A stretch of 64,000 nucleotides of DNA from NCBI GenBank assembly GCA_001510575.1, contig LNGK01000007.1, forward strand, positions 496,001 to 560,000. Direction: 5' to 3'. The position numbers and the translations under genes were made by a program. Source of the stretch: Knoxdaviesia capensis. Taxonomy: Eukaryota > Ascomycota > Sordariomycetes > Microascales > Gondwanamycetaceae. Positions 10,741-22,545 of this stretch are shown piece after piece. Under the pieces are notes generated by a model. That model was not told the origin of the DNA. It ran no database searches and worked only from the letters and a program-made list of their open reading frames with translations. Within the stretch, counting starts at the first letter, position 1; each line of letters starts with the position of its first letter.

Positions 10741-12031
10741 ATGGGTATGTAACAGACACAAGATACTTTTTATTCCTCAACGTCATCTCGAGAAAAGCGA
10801 GCAAGAAGCCAGAAGATGCAATCGGAGAGTCGGCCGGATTGCGGGCATCGTTGGTGATGCTTGCCAATCTGAGTGACGGGACGGACGACGAAAGCTGCTT
10901 TTAGCCTCTGTGTGCGAGTGGAAGACGTGCAGTGATTGAGTGGTAGTGGCCGCCTGGAATATGGGACTGCTACCGTTCGATCGCTCACGTCTCTGCGAAC
11001 TGCGCGAGATACATATGCCAACTTTTCCACCTGGTTTGTCGCGTGTCAGTTGTTGATGTTTCCTCCGAGGATGGATATGCCGTGTTGATGTTCGGAACTG
11101 GGTTCATTTTTGAGCCCTATTCTTCTGGACGTCTCTGTGCATCTTTTTCATGGCATGGACATTCAGCTCTGGGTACAAGAAGACTTGAAATATAGCTTCA
11201 TGTCCCAGGGTCGAACCACCATACATGTAAAGAAAATCACGAGACTGCTCCATGTTGCCCAGCTGTGACGAAAGTCTGAAGCATAAGGCCAAGAACAATT
11301 CACATTCAAAGGCATCCTTCTGCTTGACGAGGAAGACAATCAACAGCTGACCAGACACTCCTGATGAAAGTTTCTGGCTTCTTGCCGCTTCTTGAGCATA
11401 CTTGAACCAAGTGAGCTAACCACAGTTTATGTTTGATTTGCTTATAGCCATTGATCTCGACCGCCACCACGTGCGGGGCACTCACCGTGAGGCCCCCAAG
11501 AGCGAGAACGTGTACCTGCGCCTTCTCGTGAAGCTGTACCGCTTCCTTGCCCGTAAGTGTTTGCCGAAGTTCCGCATTCCCGTTTGCAGCCTAGCCAGGC
11601 CAGCGACACACAAAACCGAAATGAGCAGCCGTGCTAACAAGTTTCTACCATAGGCCGTACCGATGCCTCGTTCAACAAGGTTGTCCTCCGCCGTCTTTTC
11701 ATGTCGCGCGTTAACCGCCCTCCCGTTTCGCTGTCCCGCATCGTGTCCAACGTCAAGGACGACGACAAGCGCACCGTTGTCATTGTCGGCACCGTCACCG
11801 ATGACAACCGCCTGCTGGAGGTCCCCAAGGTGACTGTCGCTGCTCTGCGCTTCACCGCCACTGCCCGTGCCCGCATCCTTGCTGCCGGCGGCTCGGCCAT
11901 CACCCTGGACCAGCTTGCCCTCAAGGCTCCCACTGGTGCCAACACCCTCCTCCTCCGTGGACCCAAGAACGCCCGTGAGGCCTTCAAGCACTTCGGTTTC
12001 GGCCCCCACAAGCACAAGGTTCGTCATCTCT

Positions 12032-12062
<31 letters not shown>

Positions 12063-12183
12063 CTCTATGTCCCTCTTGATAGCAGCATACTGACCCCCTC
12101 CGCAGAAGCCGTACGTCCAGTCCAAGGGCCGCAAGTTCGAGCGCGCCCGTGGTCGGAGAAGGTCGCGCGGTTTCAAGGTGTAA
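10741..12183 (+). CDS. rpl18: 60S ribosomal protein L18 (eL18)
   Basis: A large-subunit ribosomal protein of 183 residues, the normal family length. Exons are 10741-10744 (ATGG only), 11448-11552, 11654-12018 and 12106-12183. The protein reads M-A-IDLDRHHVRGTH, then LLVKLYRFLARRTDASFN, VNRPPVSLSRI and ends RRRSRGFKV. The first exon is four bases long and is followed by an unusually long 703-nt intron (10745-11447, GTATGT to TAG). The other two introns are 101 and 87 nt; the last contains a (TA)n run. The start is fixed by the conserved MxIDL N-terminus, since no in-frame ATG exists in exon 2 before it. Confidence 0.95.
12032..12059. repeat. (TA)14 microsatellite in the last intron of RPL18
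   Basis: An uninterrupted TA run of 28 bases between the 5' splice site at 12019 and the 3' splice site at 12105. It is likely length-polymorphic among strains. Confidence 0.95.
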
Positions 12184-12653
12184 GCGAATGGCTGAAGAAG
12201 CTTTTCTCTCCATCACCTGGAACTCCAAACACGCAAAAAAAGTTTTTTTCATGGGTTGGCATTGGGTTGATCAGTGTCATTATGAGGTCTCTACCAAGAA
12301 TTCAGACGATGCAGGGCATGGCACAGGCGTAATCAGGCTTTTGCAACAAATGGTATTTTGCACGTAACGTTTTCCTTTTTCTTTTCGAAAGTTTCTCTGG
12401 TTTCTCTGAATGTGGAAGATTGCCCCGTTTGCCGTCAACCGACGAGTTATGTGCATGCAAGTAACTGTAGCCTAGAACCAAGAGGGTCTCATGTATGCAT
12501 TGACGCCGTTTAATGTGCCCCATTTCTATCTATACCCAACTATTCATTACTGTACAACCATCCATCTGTGATCTTACACTGTATACCAAACCAAACGTTG
12601 TGTGGCTTCGGAAGATTTACATACACACACTGTGCTCGCATGTATATACACCC
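12184..12653. other. Convergent 3' region of RPL18 and MRM2
   Basis: 470 bp between two stop codons on opposite strands. It contains one TACTGTACA word (12549-12557). No gene is visible. Confidence 0.6.
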
Positions 12654-13915
12654 CTACGGCCGCCGCCTCCGCATCGCCACAAAATACGCCTCCCGGGATT
12701 CCTTCCGCGACGATGCCGGCTTCTCCCGGAACACACGGGCAAACATGCCGCGCAGCCGGGTCTCGAACGCGCCATCCTCAGAGCCCTGGTAGAATTTGCA
12801 CACGAAGTGGCCGCCGGGCTTGAGTGTAGCGGCGGCGAAGTCCAGGGCAGCCGTACAGAGATCCTGTGGAGAGTCAGACATGGGTGAAGTCGACGGATGG
12901 TGTCTGACATGTGGTAGAGAGGGAGAGGAGGGGGAGGGAGAGAACCCACCATGCTTCGGACGTGGTCGCGGAACGGCACGCCGCTTGTGTTCATCATCCT
13001 AGACAGATCGGTTAGTTCCAGAATCGACTGGGAGTGGCTGTGGAGGGAACGCACATGTCGCTAAGAATCACCTGTTGAAACCCACAGACGTTAGCCAAAC
13101 GCATCACCAGTCAGGAAGGAGAAAGGGGGCCACGTACGTTAACAAACAGCTCTTTCGGGGCCGGGACTTCCGGGACTTCGGCCGCTTGTGAATCCGGAAC
13201 CGGGGCTACGGCGCCCGCGCCCTCCGCCGGAGACTCGGCTTTAGCTGGCCGAGCCGCAGCATCAACCCGCTGTCGCTCCTCGCGCACCTTCTTCGCCACG
13301 GCGCTCTGCACTGTGGCCTCCAGGAAATCGCCCTGCACGCCGACCGCGCCGCGCGGAGCTGCGCACGGGAGCACGTCGACGCCGACCACCACGCCTTCTG
13401 AGAGGGTGCGCTCGACGGCGACTTGTGTCCACGAGCCCGGGGCGAATCCCTGTGCGACGGGGTTAGTGCTGCATGGAGGAGAAATGGTGAGAAGGAGAGC
13501 ACTTACGAGGTCGACGACGGTTTGGCCGGGTCTGAAGAGGCGGTGGCGCGAATCAATCTACGAAGAGTCAGATCCTAGGACACGTAAAATTAAAAAAAAA
13601 AATATTAAAAAAAAAAGGAGCGATCAAGCCCACCTCGATCAACTTGAACGCAGCCCGGCTTTTCAAGCCCTGCACTCTCGCATCCTTCGCAAATGGATCC
13701 CGCTGCTGTCTCGACTTCCACCGTTCAGACGCCGCCGATGATGCCGCGCGGATCTGGGTGCTTGGTCCCGTTCCCGCCGGTGTGGAGTTCGGCCGCCCGG
13801 GAAGGAGCGCGCCGGTCCGCGCCGGGAGTGCTCCGCGGAAGGCAGTTGCGGTACAGTCACGTGCAACGAGACGACATGGTGCGCATATGCCACGTAATGA
13901 CCGTCGTGGGATCAT
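12654..13915 (-). CDS. mrm2: Mitochondrial 21S rRNA 2'-O-ribose methyltransferase (FtsJ/RrmJ family)
   Basis: An SAM-dependent enzyme that methylates a uridine ribose in mitochondrial large rRNA. Six exons are read on the minus strand: 13915-13634, 13557-13507, 13449-13138, 13071-13055, 12998-12950 and 12863-12654, giving 306 residues. The N-terminus is Arg-rich (MIPRRSLRGICAPCRL), fitting a mitochondrial presequence. The FtsJ motifs appear in order: GLKSRAAFKL (catalytic Lys), GQTVVDLGFAPGSW (SAM loop), VILSDM (Asp), MNTSG, GGHFVCKFYQG (Lys) and KESREAYFVA (Glu), so the K-D-K-E tetrad is complete. Exon 4 has only 17 nt. The join between exons 4 and 5 (56-nt intron with CTAAC) gives SDMMMNTSG and is the least certain; fungal relatives, as I recall them, have about 20 more residues there. 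An Ala/Pro-rich insert precedes VILSDM. Confidence 0.87.
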
Positions 13916-14499
13916 ATTTTTCTAAGTAGTAGTGATGTCGTTGTTGAGTTGATGAATGTGATCGAGAACATGCTTCAGATGTAAAAGGGTGAAAAATTAG
14001 GCGATGAGACGAAAGGAGAAATGGTTAGGGTTGTTGTGTTAGGGTTTGCTAGGGTTGTGCGTTGAGTGCACTCACCATTTGCCATGAACCAACACTGACA
14101 ATCACATCACTCATGGAGCCAAAGACACGAAAAGCAAGGAAACCAGAGGTTCACCCGAGCACACAGTACACAAGAGTCCACATATAAAGGCAGCAAGCAA
14201 CAGCGCTGGTGGTATTTTAGGGTCAAACCCCGGTGCTCTAAGCCAACAACAACAACAGCTCCAAATCGTACAGACGACATTAGGCAAGGGAAAAGGAAAG
14301 AAGAAAAAACACACAAAAAGGAAAGGAAAGGAAAAGGTACAGGTGCTGACGTCGAGTCCTCGTACTCTCTTCCGCCTCTCCAAGAGGGTTCTATATACAC
14401 GTCACTTTGCGGGGGCGAGCTCCGGACCTGTCCAACGCTGGTCCCTCCCGTGTCCCCGAAGCAGTGATGGCGCCGGAAGAAAGGAAGAGAGAGCCTCCT
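13916..14499. other. Intergenic region upstream of MRM2 with telobox cluster
   Basis: 584 bp between the start of MRM2 and the end of the golgin gene, both on the minus strand. It contains three telobox words (14023-14057) and otherwise no recognisable gene. Confidence 0.6.
14023..14057. promoter_or_regulatory. Three clustered telobox words upstream of MRM2
   Basis: GGTTAGGGTTG, GTTAGGGTTT and CTAGGGTTG occur within 35 bases, about 110-140 bp upstream of the MRM2 start. They read as TTAGGG on the plus strand, that is AACCCTAA in the direction of MRM2. They could be binding sites for a telobox factor or a remnant interstitial telomere repeat. Confidence 0.5.
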
Positions 14500-17400
14500 T
14501 TACCGCGCATTCATCTGCTGCACAGCAACCAGCCACTTCTTCTCGTCGGCCCTATAAAAAAAACATTCAACAGTCAGTACAAGTTCTTCACGTATGTATC
14601 GAACAAGCTTAGAGGGAAGGGAGTAAGGTCAGACTCACCGATCAAACCGCAACAACTTGCCCAACACCGGAACAAGCTGCGCCCGCAACTTCGGATCCTT
14701 CTGCTCAAGAAACTGCAAGAGGATGGTCTTCAGATACAAAGTATCGGGCACGCCCGCCGCGGTCGCCCCACCAGCCGAGGGAGCCCCGGACGTGGTCGTC
14801 GCGCCGGACCCGTTGGAGTCCATCGAGCTGCGGCCGGACGCAGCCACCGTGCCGGAGCCGCTACCGCCGAGTCGGACCTGCGCGGCACGCAGATCACGCG
14901 CCGCCCGCTCGTACTTCTGCCGCGCGTCGTCCAGCAGACGGCGCAGATCGGCCTTCTGCCGCTCGGCCTCGCGGACCTGCTGCTCCGACGCATCGAGCGC
15001 GGTGCGGAGCCCCGCGGAGGTGGTGCGCAGGTCCTCGGCGTCGGAGATGGCACGTGCCCGGGCTTCGTCTGCCTCGTCGCGCGCCCGGCGCAGATCGGCC
15101 GCGCGGGACTCGCCGTCGTCGCGCGCAGACGTCGCCGTAGCAAGGTCGCGCTCCAGCTCGCGCACGCGCTGGCGCAGGTCCTCGGTCTCGCGGGTCTTGC
15201 GGCGCGCGAGCGCGCTCGACTCGTCCTCCATGCGGTCGCGCTCTTCAACCGCCGCCTCCAGGCGTGCGCGCATCTCGCGCACCTTCGCATCCGCACGGCC
15301 GTCGACATCGGCCAGCAGCCGCCGCATGGTTTCGCCATCACGCGTGCGCTCGCTGAGCAGCCGCTGCACATCCGCCAGTTCCTCCTCCAGCGCCTCGGCC
15401 TGCGCCCGCGCCTCCTTCAGCTGCACGCTCAGCTCCGACGTCTGGTCGCGCATGCTGCCGACAACTGCCTGCGCGCTGGCGTACTGCTGCGCTTTCAGTT
15501 CGGCGTCTTGCAGCGCCGTCGTGCGTTCCCGCGTGAGCTGCTCGACCGTTGTCTCGAGTTCGCGCGTCGACGTGCGCAGCTGCTGGCACTCGTTCTGCAC
15601 CTTCTGCAGCTCCCGCGTGGCCTTCTCTTCGCGGGACGCAAGATCCGCCCGCTCCGCCTGAGCCCGGCGCAGATCGCGGCCCGACACACGCTGGGCATCT
15701 TCGTACTTGAGGCGAGTGCGCTCCTCGGTCGCAAGCTTCTCACGCAGCGTGCGAATCTCCGTGTCGCGGTCGCTGGCCACCCGCTGGCCACGAGCAATCT
15801 CATTCTTAAGATCCTTCTCGTGCTTCTCCGCGGTGCGCAGCTCTGTGGTCTTTTCAGCAAGCTCGGCGCGCACAGTCTTAAGCGCTTCGGAGTCCTGACG
15901 CAGACTCTTCAGCTCCGGCTGGGCCTTCTGCAGAATCTCACGCAGATCGGTGAGATCCTTGTAGCGGCTCTGGGCTAGCTGTTGCGCTGCCTGGAGGTCG
16001 GCCTGCAGGCTCCCGGACTTGGTGCGGAGCTCCTCGCACTCGGCGCGGAGACGTTCGGCCTCCTTCAACGCCGCCTCGGTGTCGGCACCGGCGGTAGCAG
16101 ACGCCGCTGCAAGCTTCTCCTCCAGCTCGGCCAGCTGCTTCGAAAGCTTCGCCTTCTCCGCCTCCAACGCCTTCTTCTCCTCGGTAATCTCCTTGATCTT
16201 CTGCCGCGCCTCCACATGCTCTTGGCCGATATGGAGCAGCTCGTCGCGGAGGTTCTCAACTTCCTCGTGCAGCTTCTCTTTATCACCCTTGTGAGTCGAG
16301 CACAGCTTCTCCAGCTTATCGATTTGCTCGTCCTTTAGCTTGATGTCCGCCCGCAGAGTGTTGATCTCCTCCTGCAGAGCCGCGGACGCCTCGCTGGACG
16401 GGGCCTCAACTGGCGACGGCGGCGCCGAATCTTCGACAGCCGATGCTGCCGCAGCTTCGGTAGAAACGGCAGCAACAGCACCGCCCTTCTTCTTCTTGTT
16501 CTTATTCTTCTTCTTGCCACCACCACCACCACCAGCTGCAGCAGGGGTCGATGTAGCAGCCGGGGTCGGAGTTTCTGCCACCGGCTTGGCATCTTCCGCC
16601 TGCTTCTCCTTTGACTTCTTCTGTTCCTCCTCTAGTTTCTTCTCTAATTGAGCCAGCTTATCAGCGTCGGCCTTCTTAGCCTGCTCAAGCTCGAAAATGT
16701 TCGTCTTCAACGACGCCACAGAAGCCTCAAGCTCAGCAGCCGCCGTAGCCGTCTTCTCAGCCTCGTCGGTAGCACGGCGCAGATCGTCACCCGAGGCAGC
16801 CAACTTCGCCGTAAACGACTTGTTCTGCTCGTCAAGGTCAGTCTTGGCCGCAGCAAGTTGCTTCTCTGCGTCGGCCAGTTTTGTCCGAACGTCGCCGAGC
16901 TGCTCCGTTAGGTCGGCAATCTTGCGGATCTGTTCAGAGAGCTGCTCTTTAGTGGTCGTGTTGGTTGCAACCTGTTCGTCCAGGGTCTTTTGCAGGGCCT
17001 CCACGTCACTGGAACGCGACTTGGTGGCGGCGGCTAGCTGGGCTTCCAGGTCCGAGATCTGCGTCTTAAGAGCATCAACAGCGGAAGTGTCAAGGGCCAC
17101 AGCCGGCTCTCCTAGATCCGGCTGTTCCTGTTGCTCACTATCAAACGAGAACAGCTCTTCCGGTTCGGCCGCAGAGGCAGGAGCTTGCTGGGCACGCTGG
17201 CGCGGGGAGAAAACACCCATGACCTGCGACAATGGCGACTTGACCAGCGAGGGAGTGCGCGAGTGGCTGGCAGGTTGCGAGTCTGAAGGAGCTACACGAG
17301 GCGATCCAGGCGCAGAGGCGGTGGTAGCATCGGTGTCGGTGGTGGGAGCGTTGGCAGCTTGGCTCGCGGCGGCAGCGGCAGCGGCAGCAGTGGCAGCAGC

Positions 17401-18397
17401 AGCAGCCTTAAGATCTTCAATCTCCTTGGCCTGCTCGTCGGCCTTTTTAGACTGCTCGTCCAGTTTCTTCTTGAAGTCATCCTTCTCAGAAGACACTCTC
17501 TTGAGCTCATCCATGACCATATCGCCCTTGAGATTCAGCTGGGCAAGGTACTCAACCAAAGCATCCGGATCGCGGATCGACGTGAGCGGTGTATTTTCAC
17601 GCAGCACCCGCTCGAACGGCTCGATGGAGGTGGCACGGCTATGGGCAACACGGTACGATCGCAGCAGCTCCGAATAGGCCTTTTCGATTTTCTCGAGCTT
17701 CCGGAGCTTCGCTTTCACGTCGGACGGCAGCTCCGCCGGCGGAGCGTCGGGGAGCGGCTTCTTCTCGCTGCCGTCTCCAGGTGAGTCGTCGCGGTCGTTG
17801 CCGCCACCGGATTGGCCATTACTGCCGTTGGCCAGTGGCGTCGCATCGCCCGCGACGGTGTTGGTGTTGTCCGGGGAGGAATCGCCCGGGGTATTGGACT
17901 TCTCGGACGGCGCATCTGCAGAAGAATTGCCCTGGGATGTGGCGGAGACCGAGGTCGTTGCGGCGTCGGTGGCATTCGGGGTGGCAGCACGGCTGATGTC
18001 GTCGGCATCCTCCAGCGCAAACGCAGCTTCGAAGACGGAAGGGTCGGGGTTTGGCAAGGAATCGTCGACGGGGGCGGCGCTTTTGCGCATATTGGAGCGG
18101 CCTTGGGCCGAGGCCGATTGTTTGGCGGGGCGCGTGGCCGACATCGAGCGGCGCGGAGCCGAAGCAGCGGCAGCGACGGAGGCGGCGCCTTCGGCCAGAC
18201 CCTTCAAGCGGGTCTGTTCATCGGCGATGGTGCGGTCAATCGCACCTTTGAGTCTCTGCGAGGAGGGCGGTGGGAAAGCGTCAGTTGCGATCGGAGCCAT
18301 GGCGAGTCACAATTACCTATGAATAGACTATGCCAAGCAGCAATTGCAAGATAGATTGCCTGAAAAGAGAGAGAGAGAGAGAACACACTTGGAACAT
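14500..18397 (-). CDS. imh1: GRIP-domain golgin (IMH1-like Golgi tether)
   Basis: A long coiled-coil tether recruited to the trans-Golgi by Arl1-GTP through its C-terminal GRIP domain. Three exons: 18397-18389 (nine bases, ATG TTC CAA), 18255-14639 and 14551-14500, giving 1225 residues. The short first exon yields M-F-Q-RLKGAIDRTIADEQ, the N-terminus I know for fungal golgins; its ATG has a CACC context. The open frame alone could start at an in-frame ATG at 18300, but that stretch (MAPIATDAFPPPSSQ) is better read as intron ending CGCAG. After a Ser/Thr/Pro-rich region, heptad-rich coiled coil covers about 200-1120, broken near 580 by a Gly and Lys run. The GRIP motif YLKTILLQFLEQKD is completed only by the last exon (ADEKKWLVAVQQMNAR), with the conserved aromatic residues. 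Confidence 0.88.
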
Positions 18398-20249
18398 GGT
18401 GGCGGGAGTCTCTCAGAAACGAGACAGGGAGGAGGCGATTATAAAGATGTCCTAAAGACACGGTCGGAAGGGAGGAACCAATTCACGACCTGGCAAGTAC
18501 ACCGACCGACAGGCGCATTTAGCGAGACGGGTGGAATGCCGTGCGTTTAAAAGGGAAAGACACAAGATAAAATGGATAAGGGAGCGAAGCGAACAGGGCG
18601 CAGTCGCGCGCAACACAAAGAGAGAGGATCGAGATGGCCGGGAAGATCAGGCAGCAGCCGGACGTGAACGGAGAGACCAGAAATGTATTATATCGGAGGA
18701 TAGCAGCCGATCCGATCGGACTCCGCGTCGTTCGGGGAGGTTTCGGCCGATTCGATGCTGTTGTCTCCGGTTCAGGGATGGCCGGTGATTCGGAGGGCCG
18801 CAGACGATGGGTCCAAGAAAGAGAGAGACCGAGAGGCGGCAGGAAACGGAGAGCGTCTAAAGCCAACAAACTCACTTCGGCGTCGATGCTGCTGTCTATA
18901 GCATGTCGTTGGAATCTGTTCTGCGGCTTTTCGTTATTGATGAAATAATTCAAAGAGCTGTTGAGCTGGCTTCAAAAGCATACGAAACAGTTGAGTTGAT
19001 GTTAGGTCAGCCACAGACCAGTGCACCGCCACGAGCCGTGTGGCTGTTAGGGTTGGGGTGTAGGGTTACGGCGACGTACGTCCTTCATACCAGCCCACCA
19101 GACCAAGGCAGCCTGCCAGCCAACAGGGACAACACACTTTTTACGGGTGAGCTGATTATATTTGGCTTTTTCAGGACCCCGTAAGCCAAGAGGCAGGCTA
19201 TTGTCTCACCAAAGTTGGGGAGGCTGTCTTTTTCCCGAATCGGTAGCTTGCTTCCGACTACGTGACATAACAGCGTCATGGATGCATGAAGTGTGGGAGC
19301 ACGAGACAGCACTTCTTCCATTGACATGCAGTACAGCCGTATGCGTGTGTAGGGGGGGTAAAGAGACCCACGGTACACGGAAATGAATCGTGTCGGTGAA
19401 AGAACTTCTGGGCTTTCGTTCTGTCCCAGCTGAAATGTCTCTCTGGTTTCTCCAGACAGTTGGGTTATCACCTTTGATGCCGGCCCCACGCGCAGGTCAA
19501 GAAAAAAAAGCACCTCGATTGATCGTCAAGATAGAAAGAGAAGAAAAAAATACAAAAGCCCAATTTTTGTCAAGATCATTTCCCTACCCGCAGGTCGCTT
19601 TGCGAGTGAGTGACGCCAGGATTCATGCCAGAATATAAAAGAAGAAACCGAGAAAAGAGAAATAACCCCCAAAACCCTCCCAGAATCCCCTTTTCCCCAA
19701 GAGGTTTAAAGCCAGAGTAAGGACACGAGTTAAAGCAAGAAACAGAAGAAGGGAAGAGTAAAGCCTCCGTCGATATAAACGCAACAACCAAAAAAGTGTA
19801 GAAACGAATAAAAATCAAAGTTCGTCCATAAGTCGTAAGATTGGAGAACTGAAACGAACAGAACCAGCCAAAAAAGAGAAGAAGCAGATATAAAAGAACA
19901 AGATGAAAAAGACAGACAAGAGATGTTCCAGAAAAAACGACACTGTTTCGAGCAGAAAAAAAAACCGAGGTCTGAGAGGCACAAGTGACGGACTGACACG
20001 GAGTCAAGAAGTCCAAAACACGACGTCGTCGAACAAGAAGGAGGTCCATCCGAATTTTCGGAGGACGGTCGGAGACGAGAACTGAGAAAGAGCGCAAATC
20101 GGGATGGCCGGAGACCGAGATCGAGACGAAAATAGGGCCGAACTGAACGGGGAAAGGAAAAGCACAAAGAAAATCGAAGCAAGCGGGCTCGGAGAAGACA
20201 GGAACGCTCAGTCCACACCAATCATACATGGAGAGCGGGCGAAAAACTA
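18398..20249. other. Golgin promoter and downstream spacer
   Basis: 1.85 kb with no convincing gene. Just upstream of the golgin start lies a stretch of purines on the plus strand. Two telobox words occur at 19046-19069 (GTTAGGGTTG and TAGGGTTAC). The rest up to 20249 is A-rich on the plus strand and probably includes the 3' untranslated region of the 89-residue gene. Confidence 0.5.
19046..19069. promoter_or_regulatory. Telobox pair
   Basis: GTTAGGGTTG followed by TAGGGTTAC, about 650 bp upstream of the golgin start codon. Called on motif match only. Confidence 0.4.
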
Positions 20250-20618
20250 TTACTCCATGGTGGTCACCTCCATCACTGTAGCGCGGCCAGGCGTCACCTT
20301 GCCCTCGGCGCCGAAAAACTCGACCATGATGTCGTCCTCGTCGGTCCGGCCGACCCAGCGTTCGTGGTATAGGCTCACGTTCTAGCAATACGGTCAGTGG
20401 TTTTTCCTCTCCATATCGTCGTCGTTCCAAGTCCCGTACACGCGGTTCGGGGCGAGGTGCTGGAGCTCGTTGAAACTTACCAGGACCGGCGGTATCCGGC
20501 CGCCACGGAGCACGTAGAACTGGAGATCGACATATTGCACTTTGGTTCCGGCAACCAACACCATGGAGGCCTTGTAAATTCGGTTCTTGTCAAGTTGGTC
20601 GGCTGTGACTTTGGCCAT
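20250..20618 (-). CDS. Small uncharacterised protein, 89 residues
   Basis: I do not recognise the family. Two exons, 20618-20481 and 20381-20250, are joined by a 99-nt intron (GTAAGT to TAG) in phase 0. The product begins MAKVTADQLDKNRIYKAS and contains VQYVDLQFYVLRGGRIPP, then NVSLYHERWVGRTDEDD and ends VMEVTTME. It is soluble, mixed alpha/beta in character, without signal peptide or membrane segment. Support for coding: good splice consensus, dense third-position G/C, and codon use like neighbouring genes, despite lying at the edge of a gene-poor stretch. The leader upstream is long and repeat-rich. Function unknown. Confidence 0.65.
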
Positions 20619-21390
20619 AGTGTAAGGGGGAATGATAACAAATTTCTCGGTGGTTTTTTTTTCCTCTTGGGTAGATGGTTCGGTTTTAATTAGGATTATT
20701 GTGGACTGTTCCTTTCTAGCTGTCCGTTGCCGGGGAAATTCTTGGAAGAATGTCTGCTCTGAAGTTGATATAAAAACGGAACAAGAAGGATATAGATGGG
20801 CGTCCAACAAAAAGCCGAAAGGGGGGTGGGAAGCTCGGAAATGGATGACGACAGGGTGGTTTTTTTGGTGGGAACGCAGGATCTAGTATAGTACAGATTA
20901 TAAGGTATTATAGCAGATGTTTGCCTGATGGAATACGAAGATTGCTGTGACGGGTCGATTGTGGGGGAGGCTAAAAGGCAGAGAGATTGAAGGAGCTTTG
21001 GAGGAGGTGGCAATTCCAAGATGCAGATGCAGGATGACAGCACGCAGCTTTTAGAGGAGGAGAGTGGGAGAGCAGCTGATGCTATGATATCAAGAGACCA
21101 AAGGCACAAGACACAGATTGAGAATAGAGAGGAGAGAGTAGAGAGACGGTCGAGTCACGACAGACAGAACAGAGATAGAGAGGGGAGGAGATATTAAAAA
21201 CGATGGTAGGAATGAAGAAGGAGATCTTGGCAGATTCGACACAGAATTATGAAGGTCACGTATCATTGACGGAAGCACAACGAGACAGCACCGGCCGGTG
21301 AAGCAAGTAAGGGAAGATAGACCCAAGGGAAGAGTGTGTGATTCAGGCCAAGACTTGAAAGAGAGTTGAGAACGGAACGAGAGGTTTTTT

Positions 21391-21440
<50 letters not shown>

Positions 21441-21442
21441 GG
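21391..21442. repeat. (GTT)n trinucleotide repeat
   Basis: About 17 uninterrupted TTG/GTT units, following a short T run. It lies about 0.8 kb upstream of the 89-residue gene and is not in a supported coding frame, although it can be read as poly-Asn or poly-Gln on the minus strand. Confidence 0.95.
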
Positions 21443-22487
21443 AAGAAGGGGAGTTGAAAGAGGAAAGAAAAAAATAACGAGTGGAGGGAGGACCTTTTAT
21501 CAAAGTTGAGAGAGAGGTGGGCAAAGGGAAAAAGAGGAAGAATGAATGAGGGAGGGAACGATCGGGAGAGGGAGAGGGACAGTCCAACAGAATATATATA
21601 AACAGAGCACAAACCACACCGGGACAGAACCAAGAGGAAATGACGGAAGAAGGATCACAGGGTTGTATTTTTGTATTTGTAGCATTACCTCCTGGAAGAG
21701 CAAAAAAGAAGGGCTCATGAAGCATGTGGAGTGGTAATGAGAAGGAGAGGGAGAAGAGGGAATAGTGTGTGTGTGTTTGTGTGTGTGTGTGTGTATGAGT
21801 AGGTGCAATGTCAGGTCAGATGGAAGTGATTGGGGGGGAGGTACAGTGTATATACTACACACACATAATACCAGCATGGATCAATGAGGTTAGCACACTC
21901 AGGGTTTGGGTTTTGGGGAGGGGGGGAGGGGACATTCAGATCTTCAGCGGACAATCGGGAGTAGTAGTAAAGCCAGATACGCAGAGAGCAAGGAACATCG
22001 ACGTTGCCCAGGACGGGCCAAAGTACTCACACAGTCAGATACCCGTTCCATACTTGAGGACACAGGCATCCTTCCAACATTTTACTGTGATTCCACTACT
22101 GTACACTACAAAAGTTAGCCATGCCATGCTTGCCTGACGTGACAACCTTGTAAGGGGGGGGGTGTATTCAAGAGGGAGAGAGAGGGGGGAGAGAGATTAG
22201 AGAATAAGGACAGCATGGACAGTCGGCACAGGACAGCCAGATCTGATTTTGGTATTTCCACTCTTGGTGTCTTTTGGTGTCTTTCTCTGAGCTTGCACAA
22301 GTGAGTGGCTGCGAGGGAAGAAAGAGGGACCGGTACTCCAATTAATATTGCTTCTTTAGGCCCTACTCACACCCCCAAAAAATTAAAAGAAAAAAAGAAA
22401 AAGCACGCTTCAACAGCTAGTGGACGATGTAGCTCTTAGTATCGACGGGCGACCGTGAGAGACAGAGCGAGAGAGCTAGAGAGAGAG

Positions 22488-22490
<3 letters not shown>

Positions 22491-22538
<48 letters not shown>
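22491..22538. repeat. (GT)n microsatellite
   Basis: About 24 GT units, flanked on both sides by GA runs. Confidence 0.95.

Positions 22539-22545
<7 letters not shown>

Noticed and set aside
14407..15978. 523-codon plus-strand open frame
   Set aside because: It is antisense to the coiled-coil coding sequence of the golgin; the repetitive Glu/Leu/Gln codons leave the opposite frame open.
18256..18300. In-frame start of the golgin at MAPIATDAFPPP
   Set aside because: A better start with splicing (MFQ at 18397) gives the conserved N-terminus; the segment ends in a good acceptor CGCAG.
21090..21725. 211-codon minus-strand open frame with poly-Asn
   Set aside because: It is carried by the GTT microsatellite and pyrimidine-rich DNA, with no family signature.
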